Shown: one piece after another, positions 27,101-39,500 of the stretch
Position numbering within the stretch: position 1 is the stretch's first letter
How the letters are laid out: each line of letters begins with the position of its first letter
Source: Glossina fuscipes
Taxonomy: Eukaryota > Arthropoda > Insecta > Diptera > Glossinidae
Reading direction: 5' to 3'
Assembly: GCF_014805625.2 (NCBI RefSeq)
Contig: NW_023998416.1
Location: 18,906,065 to 18,970,064, forward strand
Length of the DNA: 64,000 nucleotides
Made by a program: the position numbers and the translations under genes
Notes under the pieces: model-generated
Seen by the model: the letters and a program-made list of their open reading frames with translations, nothing else
Database searches by the model: none
What the model was told of the DNA's origin: nothing

Positions 27101-30100
27101 GTATGGTCTCATCTTAGGTCACTACTGGAAATGCAATTCCCTCGTACCTTTAACTTTTTATCTTTTATATCCACTTTAATGACGCTGCTGGAGTTATTAC
27201 GTCAGTTTTTATACAGTGCTATGCGTCGTTGAATATTTGAGATGTAAACACATCGCATCAAGTGCTTGTTGTTAAAAAGAATTTTTCGTATAAGAGCGTT
27301 ATTGTGTACATATGAAGGAGTGTATCAAAGTTTTTTTTTTTTATTTTCTTTTTTGCAAGAAAATTCTTAACACCAGAACTGCCGACCTTTTTTTATACAT
27401 AACTACTTTTACCGTCAATTCCATTTACATTTACATACATCTGATGTCCAAACTTGATTTGAAACTTATTTAATTTTGGTTACTTGTGGACTTTTACCAA
27501 TTCTTAGACTATTAGTGTTATTGAAAGTGTGTAAGGACCAAAGCTTAAAACTCATGCTTGTTGTTATTCCTATTGCTGTTAAGGTATGATTAAGTATCTG
27601 TATGATCGGCTTAACTGCAGATTAAATACCATACGATTGCTTGGGCGTCGGTAAGAAAATGTGGTTAAATTTCATTGGCGGATTTCACTCGGCGTCTCAA
27701 ATCGGTAAGCCATGTCGGCCATTGAAAAAACTGATGACAAGTCGATCTCTAAGCTTCGCTCCCGTTTTACGTCCTTTCTGTTAAGGCCGTCGCCGAGAGC
27801 GGACATGTGCAAATTTGTAGTACATTTTATTTTATAGAATAGAATGTAGCGCGTATTACGATATCTTGTAAGTTAAAGGGAAATTTGAGATCATCAAAGT
27901 TTGGGTAACGCTAAGCTTTTGTTTCAAAACTCACGAGAGAGATAGCATTCGCTCCTTATTTTGCTGGCTAATCCTTCAGATCGAACAAATGCCGCTTGCG
28001 CAACTTTATAAGCTTATCCGTGTTCCTCAGGACCTGTAAGTGCGAGTGGCAACAACGAAAGAACAAGCAAATTTTTTATCATAGATAGAAAACTGACGAG
28101 TTGGTGGCAAACGTCGGATAAAAAGATTCCAAAGGTATAGAAAATTAATAAGGTTTCTGTGAAATCCGGCATAAGCTCGTGTGCAATTGATGAATTACTT
28201 TGTAGTACTTATTGCCCTTAGTTCATAGCAAGATTAGAAAGCGTAAGGGCACAAGAGACTTTCTGGCCATATCAGCTTTATCTTTTTTATAAAGTCACTG
28301 GGAGACATTTTAAACCAATTACTGCGAGGTAAGGTCCTGCAGCACTTCTCTTTTTCTTCACTTACATCTTCATATACGTTCGTCATCAAATACTGCTTGT
28401 TATGCTTTGTTGTCATATAAAGGCTTTTTCTTTTATAAAGAAGCATAAACCTAAACTTATGGGGTTGATTTTCTTCTCAAAGTCATAAAATGGCCCAAAA
28501 TAAGACCTTGTTGCCAAACATGAGAATGCAGAATACACCAATGTTGCCCAATACAGTAGCACATAGCAAATTTATATATCAAATCATTTTTCTGGCTCTG
28601 TCTTCATCTTAACATAGTAAAAGCTAGACCTTGGAGCCCTATGAAGACTTTAGTTTTGCTACATATTTGTCAGTTTTTAAGTCGATCTTATTATGGGAAT
28701 TTTCCGAATTATCGCACAGGAAGGGAACAATTGCTTTGAATGCTAATTAAAAGTCGATCAACTACTCTGCAATAGAGTTCGTAGACAAACCTACACCTTA
28801 ATGCTGGTTAAGAAATATCGCGGGTACGGTTCCAGTTTGTAAACAAGCAGTAAGCGACTGGGACTTCCAAAATTTGCATGTTCCTTGTTCAGATGGTAGC
28901 AAAAAAGTAGGCGGAGGAGGATGTGTTAAGTGTTTTATTGTAAGGAAAAAAGATGTACTCTTTTGCCTTATGACCGTTTACTCCCCCTATGTCATCCTAT
29001 ACGTGTAACTCGGTGACGGTCAGAGCGATGTAAGAGAAGACAAGGGGATCAGGAATAGCCGCAGCTGAAAGTTTGCGCGTCAAATCAGTCGGTGTCGTCA
29101 TGTAAAGCAGACATTTTCATGCTACTACATCCTATCATATTTCAATAGGCCTTTTTACCCACATGTTGCTTATCAAACCCTACGTCCCTAATGTCTATGT
29201 TTTCCATGATAAGACCTACAAAGAGATTATACCAACAAGATTTTGTAACAGTTTTGTTAATTTCAGCAGCAGCAGCTGCTTGCGTTACAAACGTTACTAT
29301 GTACTTATTGTGCTCATATGAATAATACGTATATATATGTAGGTCAATTAATTGAAGGGAATTATTAATTATATTATATTAATAATTATATTTAAAAAAC
29401 AATCTTCAATTTTTTTTTTTTTATTATTATTTTCTTTAACACTTCATTCATACAATCGCTGTTCGCTTCATGATTTGTACGTGTGTGACACTTAAAAATA
29501 GAAAATTAATAATTTTACCTTTCTGAAAAAGAAAATCTCTGCACCGCTTTTTCTGCTCTTGTTCTGGTCACCGTTTTTCTCATCTTTTTTTCTTTTTTTT
29601 CGTCTCTGCAGCTTTTCATTTATGCAGTCCCTACAAATTTTTCAATTTAAAATTTCTTTAACTCCTAGTAATCTTCCTTAAATACTTATAAAACAGTCGT
29701 GACAGTCTAAAGTAGAACGATACAAATGCCTCTGCATGGACACGCGGAACTAGGTTGGGTTAAAATAGGTTGTCTTGTTTTCAGTGTAAATTATATTATA
29801 TAGTTTGTGCTTTAATTTTAAATAAATTTTTTTTTTTTGGTTTTGAAAATGGGAAATCCGTACATAATCTTTCTGGCTCAGGTTTAGAAAAATATTTCGC
29901 TACTAAGTATTTGTAAATTTTTCATTCGCGCATTTATGTAATATTTGTGATTATTTTCACATGCTTTATTCTAGAAAGGACTCTAACTATATTTTATTAC
30001 ACTTGTGCATATATAATACCAAAATCAAAAAAAAAAAAAATAAATAAATAAAAATATTATTTTTATCTAAATTAATGATTTGGTATTTATGCATGTATTT

Positions 30101-30506
30101 GCTTAAATCGTTTTAAACGTAATCCTTTAAATAAATTGTTGTTTGAAAAAAGCATAAATGAACAAAACTAAAATTTCGGATTTTATTCTTATATTCAGAG
30201 CTGCACACAAGCGATCCATCATCAGACAAAAGCCTCGCCGTGCACAACCATGCACATCGCTTATAATGGCAAGGCTATCGGTACACATGTTTACATACAA
30301 TGCAACAAATTGCAGCAATACAAATCCATATAATAGCCTATTGGTCGACATAAAACATGAGCACTTCAACGTGACTGTGGTTTGAAGTGAAAAATTTATT
30401 GGCCTATTTTTTTTTTCTTTTTTTCTTTTTTTTTTTAGCCAATAGACAGGAAAAGTGCTAAAGAGAAAGAGTTTGCTGAGGTGACATGTGTGGAAAGAGG
30501 GCGAGC

Positions 30507-30537
<31 letters not shown>

Positions 30538-33500
30538 ATTGAGGTTTTTAAAGTTCCTATATTGTTGTATCGAAAAAGCGTTTTGTTGTTTAAAAAACTA
30601 TTGTTTTTACATTTATAGCGGATAATAATCGCTGTAGAAAGTAATTTCGCACTGAAGGCCATATAAAGGATATATATTCTTGAATTGCCCTCTAATCATT
30701 TGCCTCTGGTCGTTAAAACCACAATTCTATCAAAATTGTCCTCGAACTTTTCTTTCATGCCTGTGAAGTTGGGATTGCAAAAATAGTTAAATCGCTCATA
30801 GTTGGCAGGGAAATAATGTTTTGAACACTAAATAACTATTTCTAATCTTTTTTGGTCTAACAGTAAAAAATGATATTAATTATGATGCTATTCTGATGCT
30901 AAAATTTTATTATTATTGTTATTATTATTATTATTATTATGTTATTCTATGAAGTAAGCGGGTGCGCATGCAATGCTATTGGAGATATTTTGTTATAGTA
31001 ACAGCTTATATATGGCGGCACGTTTGTGCGTGATCACTACTGACCGTTATGTTATGTGTTACTGATGCAGTTAACGTTACATAATGGCATGGGCGTGCAT
31101 ATACAGCATGCCACATTCGCAATGGCTTCACTTGTTTTATTTGCTGCTTTCGAAATGAATTTTGTTAAAAAGCAAGAATAACGCACAAGTGAGTTAAGTA
31201 CCAATACATAGACGGATATACTTTCCTTTCTGTTGTCGATGATTCACATCAAATGCATTTCCAACCTAATGCAAATTGATAAAATTTCTGAAGACGTACA
31301 AGGAAAGGCGGAAGTTACAGTTCATGCAATTGAGTTTAATGATTGATTTTTATTTTGGTTTAAAAATTTGCACACAAAAGACCGTTTCCCATTGCAATGA
31401 CCAAAATAAGCAAAATATAACATGAATACCTAACTGATTTTTTGCTTTGCCTTTTGGAAATAACTTTCACACTTTTATAGTGCATACAGTGAAAGGCATG
31501 TGTGAACATGCACGAGTGATTGTTGTCGCCTTAAATATGCTTTTTACACCCCAACTAACTGGATTCATGACTTTGAAGCCAGTATACATATGGAGGATAA
31601 GAAGAATGGAAAAGTACCTGTATATAAGTACAGCACCATACATATGTACTCAAGTGTACAGCCATGCACGCATAAATAGCATACATTTTATTATAAGAAA
31701 AATATAATTAGTTTTATTAAGAAAATCGTAAAATAGTTGCAATAATTAGAACAAAAACCAATTATGCAGTAAAAGTCGTTAAGGACGGTGTGGAATAACG
31801 ACTAATTTTGTCCCTTTTATTATTGAAGCGAATATACTTTAACGAAGGAATGAATGCATCATTTAATATAATAATTCAGTGAACAAAGCAATCTCGTTCT
31901 ACATGACTTCGCTATTACTAAAGAACTTGGTTCTTACATAAAAAATCAAATGCCAATTGATTCTATATTAAACAGGGTGACCAGGATCATTCAGTGCATA
32001 AACATATATAAGCTATATGGTGTAGAATATAGAACTTATATTAGAATATATCCGCTTGAGTGGCCGAGTAGGCAAGAGTCTCGACCAGCAATTCAATGGC
32101 CGTGGGCTCAAATTTTAAGTGCGGTAGGGAGTTTTTAATAAAGCCGAAAGCCTTAGATGCTAATGCTCTACGACTTTTAGTCTTAGAATTTAATCTCTGG
32201 CTAAATTTATAATAATAATAATAATAATAAAAATAATATATTAGAATATTAAAAGTCTGTATTAATTGGCGTTAGGGATAAGGTCCTGATTGTAAAACGC
32301 GGAAATAAAAAATGGCAAAATTAAAATTTCACACTGTCTTTTTCTTTTTACAGTTTATGAGAAAAGATTCAGAAGAGTTTCGCAGACAGTGTTACATAAG
32401 TGAGCATCAAATGTTTCTGAGTTCGAAAATAGCCTAAAATAGTTCATTCAAAAAAAAAAAAAAAAAAATGTCAAATATCGGTTGAAATCTTTTTTCAGAG
32501 TGAAATTTTTTTAACAGCGACTTAGCTTAAATTCGCACTTTTTACGTGTCCCTGGCTGTATTTGTATAATATAACCATGTACACGTTTATACAAATTTAA
32601 GAAGAGGTGATAAATTGTAAATTGTCTTCGTAGACGGGAAAATACTATGAAATGCAATTCTTTTCTTTTTCTTTCATTCCCCTGCAACTCTCCGCCCATG
32701 AAAGCGTTTTGCAAGTATTATGTGCACAAACACCCATATATTGCTTTGACAATTTACGATAGTAATAAATAGGAGTGGAGAACTTGTGTTTATTTGCTGT
32801 TAAAAAGTTTCTGCAACATGTGACAGAGAGTGTGCATGCATATCTAATATCTCATATGTCTTTCTAGAATTGGTGATAAAGATGCTGAAATTAATATATA
32901 TTCCTCTACGCGTTCGTAAGCGATGCAGCAAAAGCAAACGTATCTCAATTGCATCTCTTTTCATGAAACTTTGAAAATTAAAATACTTCGACGAAACATT
33001 TCATTTTATGCACAACGATATCTGAGATATTGCACGCTTCCCCGCCTAAAATCGAAATGTTATTTGTATACTCGAGCTAAAACTAATGCCAATTAACTTG
33101 ATCTTAGATATGAAACCTATACAAATGCTTATTAAGTGTAAGCAAATAAATGACTCTGTCAGGAGATTTTAACTTTATCGCAATTTCTATTCCATTTAAC
33201 ATTAAGACTTAACAAAAAAAAGTCAAATAAAAAACATAAGTAAAAAAAAATCTTGGGCCCGTTTTCAAAGTTGTACTGCAGGGTGTATCGAATAGAACTT
33301 TGACTTCTTCTTGTGAGAGTACTGCCTCTAAGTTACATACCAATATCGTCTTTAAGCTATCATTTTAAAGATTAGACAAGACAGTTTCTTAGAGCTTTGA
33401 ATACATGATTAATTCAATGGATACCCCCGCTAAACTCTTGCCAGCGATGAGCAGTGGATGCCCCACGGTATCCAAAATCCCAATAACCGGAATCCAAATT

Positions 33501-36500
33501 ACGTGAGGCAATAATATCGAAGATAAAGCTAAAACTCCCTGGAGGCTTTAATTTTTTCAATATTTGTGGACAATCACTCAGGTGATCTCTCCTATACACC
33601 TAGCACGGCGATGGTCAAAAAGAGGTGAGAAAAACGGAAGGTGGTGACCTTTTAGAGTCGCATTCTAGAGGGTTTGTGCGCAATCGATAAGTGTTGTTTC
33701 TTTACTGATTGACCCCTCACTATCGAATATGCTCTACCGCATTAAGATCTTGGAATGGCGACCATTGAGTTTATTATCGTAATTTTTATATTCTCCGCTA
33801 CCCGTGCGGAAAATTTGGGAGGGGCAGGACGCGATGTATTACAATTTTTTTCAGCCAAATGAAATCATCACGAAGGTGTGCTATCAATAAGAATCATCGT
33901 TAAACACTGTCGATACACTAAAAGTGATAATATCGTGAACGGGAAAGATTCCTGCTCGATATCATAAAACTCGGTCGGGAAATATTTGCAGTTCGAAGCG
34001 GCGACGTCTTACCTTTCCAGCTGCTATCAACGGACATTACTCTTTCCGATTAACAAGGGTTTCAGTAGATGACATATTGTCTACTCAAAGGGTACTTTCG
34101 TTCTTGTCACGACAGCCAAATGTGGGCTTTCGGGGACTGCCCCGAAAGACGAGATAATGTTACGCGATGGACTTGCCTGAGGGATGAAAAAAAGTAGTTG
34201 CCATCGATGGGCAGTACTTTGAGTTGTGCTGACGTTTATTTATTTCGTTCTGAAAGAAATGCATTTTTGGCGGAAAGAACTAATTTATGGCGCTAATAAA
34301 TTAAAAAATTGCAACTTTAAGAAAGAATTCTTTTTAAAAAGTTTTAAAAAAAAAAAACAAAATTTTTTTTTTTTGCATTTGGTTGAAAGAAAAGTAATCA
34401 ACACATTTCGTTTGTTTTGTTTTTCCATATTTAGTGTAACATGCAATTAATATAATTAAGATGCTTACCTGTGCCGAGACTCTACCCTTCTTCAGTCGCG
34501 TTAAGTCCGTATGACTCCAATGGCTTCTGGCCCAGGGCATTACGTTGCGTAGATCTTCATTGAAACTTTTGTTGAAAAGAATAATTAGTTAATAAAAAAT
34601 TTTTAATAAAAAAAGAAAATTATTTTACGCTTTCTCCCCTCTAACGTTCCCTTTTATCGACATTAGAGGGAAAGTGAAAACGAAATAACACATAAGCGGA
34701 CGCACATACACACACGCAGATTACATTTATTAATAATAATCGATTAGCGAACACTTACTTAAAGTCGTTGAGTTTATTGTGCAGGAACTTTCGTATATTC
34801 CAGGGTAAATCGTTATGCCCATCAATTAAAGGCACTTGATCCAATAATTGCAAAGCAACACGTAAGCGTTCCTCAAATGGAGCACCTATATCATACGTGT
34901 GCAAAAGCGGGCGAAAGAATAAAATAGAAAAGTGGAAAATTGTTTGTTTGGTGTTTTAGGATTTCTCTCTGTTTATAAAATGGTATAGAAAAAAAAAAAA
35001 AAAAAAAAGAAGAAAATGAACTCTTATGGTACATCCGCATACACACACGAGTAACTTTTCAAAATCCCATGCACTTTTACCTGGGACTACCAGCATTTTG
35101 CTAAATACAAACTTAAATGGTGTCTATGTGCGAGTGTATGATGATTAAATCCTTGCTTATCTATGCACTTCACGTAACGATATATTTTGCTGGCATACAT
35201 CAGCTTAGCTACTCTGGAGCGTAGACGTTTGTATTGCGATGGTGAGGGTATAGGCTATAAATTGTAATTGTAATGAATGTACTCACTTGCAGCCACACGT
35301 AACGCCAATGGTACAGCAACACTAGCAGCGCCAATTATTAAAAGTATTGAACTGACTGCTAACCAATGCTTAGCAACATCAAATCCTGTATGTAAACGAA
35401 ATTGTGAAAGAAAGGGAATGAGAAGAGAAAAGCAACAAAATGACACCACCAACACAATCGGCAGAATGTTTGATGAACAAAAATACTTTATAAATGATTT
35501 CGAGAGCTATTTAAATGGGAATGCATTCTATGTAGCTGGATTTATGTATGTAGTTATGTATATAAGCATTTATGTACATATGTATATATACATTTATATA
35601 TATGTATAAATGTGCATATCAATGAAGTAAATTGCATTGGCAGTTGGCAATAACCACAACAAGATAGCGTTACTGACGACAATGACAACAATGATGGCTG
35701 GTGGATAATGATGATGGCAGCAACAATTACGTAGTAAATAAAACTCAGACATAAACTGAATCGAAAGCTTGAGTTGAGAGAGAAAGAGCATTGTGCGGAT
35801 AATAACTTAACACTTGGGTTTAGTTAATCGTTTTCAAGTGTTGTGAAAAGAGACGCTTCTGTGGAGATAACTCTAATTGTGCCAGCATATTTGCCTGTTT
35901 GTGTGTGTCTTTGTGATACGATATATAGGTCTCCCATTGGTTATTTTCTGTTTTTTTTTTTGGTCTTTCTATCTTTCGCTTTGCGTTTAAGTTGCGCAAG
36001 TAATGACAATAACTGATAACAATCACGAGTGCAACGAGCAAAAATTCTTTTCAGTTAGACGGAATAGAATTTCTTTCTCTGATTTAAGTAATAAACCATG
36101 CCTTTATTCCATTATGCAATTTCATGGATATGAATACGATGAATGAATGAATTTTTGCTTTGCTGTACGAAAATTTCATGCTTTTTGATTACGATTAATA
36201 TTTTCGCTCTCTATATGGTAGAAGAACATATATTTCATCTGTAATCAAAACGCAATGAAGAGTGAAAATCAATGTAACAATAATGCAAAATTCTTCCTAA
36301 CGCTTGGTTAAAGTTTTGTATGCTTAGCAGTTTGCGTTGGTTGTTCTCTACGATAAAGTTTTTGTTTTAATTGCGGCGAATATTTAATTGAGATTCCTCT
36401 TCAAGCTGGGTTTCGTTTGTTTGTTGCTTGTTTGTTTATTGGCTGCTCGGTTATCTGGTATTTAATTTTAATCGAGCAGACATTAATTAGTTACCCGAGT

Positions 36501-39500
36501 GTTTATTTAGCAACCGAAAATGTAAACAGCGTGTAGCGATGATATTAAGGCAAACCATGACACTCTTAATACTCTTAACACTCTTAATACTGATACGGTT
36601 TATGTATGGTAACAAAGAAGGAAAGAAAGAGAAGACTGTCTGACTTGGATGATTGGATGATATGTGACCATAAAAGTATTCATTTAACTTTATGTTGTCG
36701 TGTCTTGTAGGAATATACAAAGGTAAAGGGTAGGAATCATAGCTAAGTCCAAAATTCATTATACGCACAAGGTTCGTGCCTCAATGAAATACCGATTGGA
36801 ATAAATTCCGACTGCTAAAGGAGAGCTGAAAAGAGCTTTATTAGGAACATAGCAAATTAGTTAGTTCGCTTGGGTAAAATATCGATGCTAGGAACACGTA
36901 AACTTTCTAATAAGAGCATCTTACGAATCTCGTGATTTCACATCAAGTTGGGAAATTAGCTGCTATATACATATCGATCCCTTTAACAAATATTTCAGGA
37001 ACACCAAATTCCTATTTAAATTTTATTACTATAGAGATACTTTTTATAGAAGCTGCTTGATATATACGCGTACTCGAAAATCCTCCCACTGACACAATGC
37101 ATACTAATGGCCTTTTTGAGTTGGCAGTATTATCAAATGCCATTAAATTAGTATAAACAATATAAAGGAACAGGCATGTGAATGCATATACACATACATC
37201 CACGTATACACACACACACACACACACACACATACCCATACTAATAAGAGTGTAGAATATATTTCTGCCTAAACAGCGGTACTATTCATGTTTGCATGCA
37301 TATCTAAGACTTAATGTTTAAATGGTTGTGTGCTATTATTGCTTTTGTCGAAGACATTAAAAGCTGCATTTAAATGAAATCCAACAAAACAAATTTCTAT
37401 TGATATAGCTAAATGCATTTTGATTATATGAAGACCTATACAAAGTAAGTTGTGCATACGCTGCTGCTTGTGCTTATGTATGCGTGTCTGTGTGTATGTA
37501 TGTTTTTTGCTAGTGCATACATTTTTGTTAGTTCAATGGCGCTTTCAAACTTCATCCAAGCCAAACCAAGCTAAACTAACGAGTTTGCATAACATTTACT
37601 GAGATATTTATGGAGCCAAAAAGTAAAACAACGCAACGCACACGGGTTTTTAGTGTTCACTGTTGCAACACCAATAAAATTTTACATTAAATATTTTGAA
37701 TATAAGCGGATATAAAAAATCAACTCCACTAGTAGCAACAGCAGCAGCATTATCATCATCATCATCATCATCATCAATAACAACAACAATAGCAGAATCA
37801 CAAACACAACGACTGATAGAAAGAATGATGCTGCGATGGTGTTCGAATAACGCTTTCCTCCTAACAGTTCAAACTCACAAGTGACATGTAAGTTAGTTGA
37901 TTTGCATAACACTAAACTCTTTCGTACCTCTTTTTTTTCGGTTTTTTTTTTTTTTGGCACAACATTTTTAGCAACCGAGCAGTAGTTGCTGTTTTTGTTA
38001 GTGGCAACAGAGGCATAGACGTAATGCACAGACAATATAATGCACACAACAGCAGTCGGTTTGTTTGCAGTGTTGCGGTAGAATAGCGTGTACGTATGTA
38101 TGGGTGTGTGTTTATGTCTCTATGTGTACTTATTTCAATGTTTGGCGGGCGTTGTGTGGGTGTTTATTGCAATCGCAATATGTTACAAGTATATGTTATT
38201 ATACTCTTTCGTGTAAGCTTTTGATATACTTAACGGCAAGGCATAGTTGCAACTAATTGCATTAAAGCACTCGTAACTTCATTATTACGTATTGTCAGAG
38301 TCGTTAATGAAATTTTAGCTGTTGCAATAGCCGTAGCGAAAATCAGCGGTTGCCAACTTAATATAATACATGTGGTGGTGGCGGCGTCGAGCGACCGACC
38401 CATCAGATCAGATGTTATACCGACCGGCATAACACCGTAATGATAATAATGGCATTAATAGCAATACAACAACAAATTAAACGAAATCACCAAAGATTAC
38501 CACTTAAACCGACAAAGGCTCATTACTTTTAAACGTATACTAGCCATAGCGAAGAGCGCATTAAATGGTAGCAATGACGATAGTGATTATAATGATGATG
38601 ACGATGATGATGATGATGATGACGCCCAGATGGGCATGCGGTTGTTAACACATATGTCAACATCTGCATATTTCTATGGACGAAAAGCGGAGAAGATTAC
38701 TTTTCAAAAGATATTCATTATCCAGACTAATGAGCAACAGGGCCTGGCCAACAGACAACAGCGCTCTATTTAAATAAATGTTTTTAGCTTTTGTTCGTTA
38801 CTGTTTATCACTTTTTCGATCGCAAATGGGTTTAAAGTCTTTCTTTCACTCACAATTGAAAACTTTATTTCTTTCCACATTTATTAAATTAATTAAATAT
38901 TATTTTCTGTACAAAAATACTTACGAAACGAATTCGTTCCCGAACTGGACGAACCACGACTAGGACTCGGTCGATGTTTCCATGGCATTATGCTGCTTAA
39001 ACTAGAATGATGATGAGGCGAATTTTGACGACGATGTTTTTCGTTATGATGTACGTGCAGTGATGTTGGCGAGCCCGGAGATCTTAAATAGATATTCTCC
39101 TGTTTATCGCAATGAAATTCTTTATGATAGCGTTGTTGCATTTTTGATGATGATATCTGACCATGTAAGAGTTTGTCTTTAAGGCCGCTATTGGATCTCC
39201 CGAATGATAAATGATGTTTATGATGCGTTGCAGCATGATGACCATCGTAACAGTTATCAAAATCCAATAAATTTGTAAAGCTACGACTATTCGAAGGACG
39301 CACTATCTTTTCATCCCTACCTGTTGTTGCTGTTCTTTTTGTTGAGGTATGAAAAATGTGATGGTCTTGTTGTTGTTGTTGTTGTTGTTGTTGCTGTTGA
39401 TGTTGCTGAGCATGATGATGATGCTGATTGTCATAGTTGATGTGCAGTTTTGAGCATGACTTTTGCTGTAATGTGGAGTCATGCGAGAAATTCGACCATG

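Larger units (their letters stand above)
24921..34468 (-). other. Dipeptidase intron 5 (about 9.5 kb)
   Basis: AT-rich intron containing a deleted mariner (25.1-25.6 kb), a TA tract (26.7 kb), a GA tract (30.5 kb), a SINE (32.1 kb), the third dispersed-motif copy (32.5 kb) and a perfect hairpin (34127-34148). No nested gene was recognised. Confidence 0.8.
35386..38924 (-). other. Dipeptidase intron 2 (about 3.5 kb)
   Basis: Donor GTAAGT at 38924 and acceptor ACAG at 35387-35386. It contains CA (37208), ATC (37751) and GAT/GAC (38592) microsatellites. No nested gene was recognised. Confidence 0.85.

Noticed and set aside
30127..30385. Overlapping ORFs on both strands with a TDSLAII string reminiscent of RNase H
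   Set aside because: Only a single short resemblance, with no other RNase H or reverse-transcriptase motif nearby.
32050..32130. Functional tRNA gene
   Set aside because: The A box is good but the B box is diverged, no acceptor stem pairs, and the same sequence recurs elsewhere with a shared 3' body, so it is a SINE head.
35255..35455. Alternative short dipeptidase start just upstream of the membrane exon
   Set aside because: The frame is open across the acceptor and hydrophobic, but it starts at GTG with no ATG, and the exon has a good splice acceptor with matching phase.
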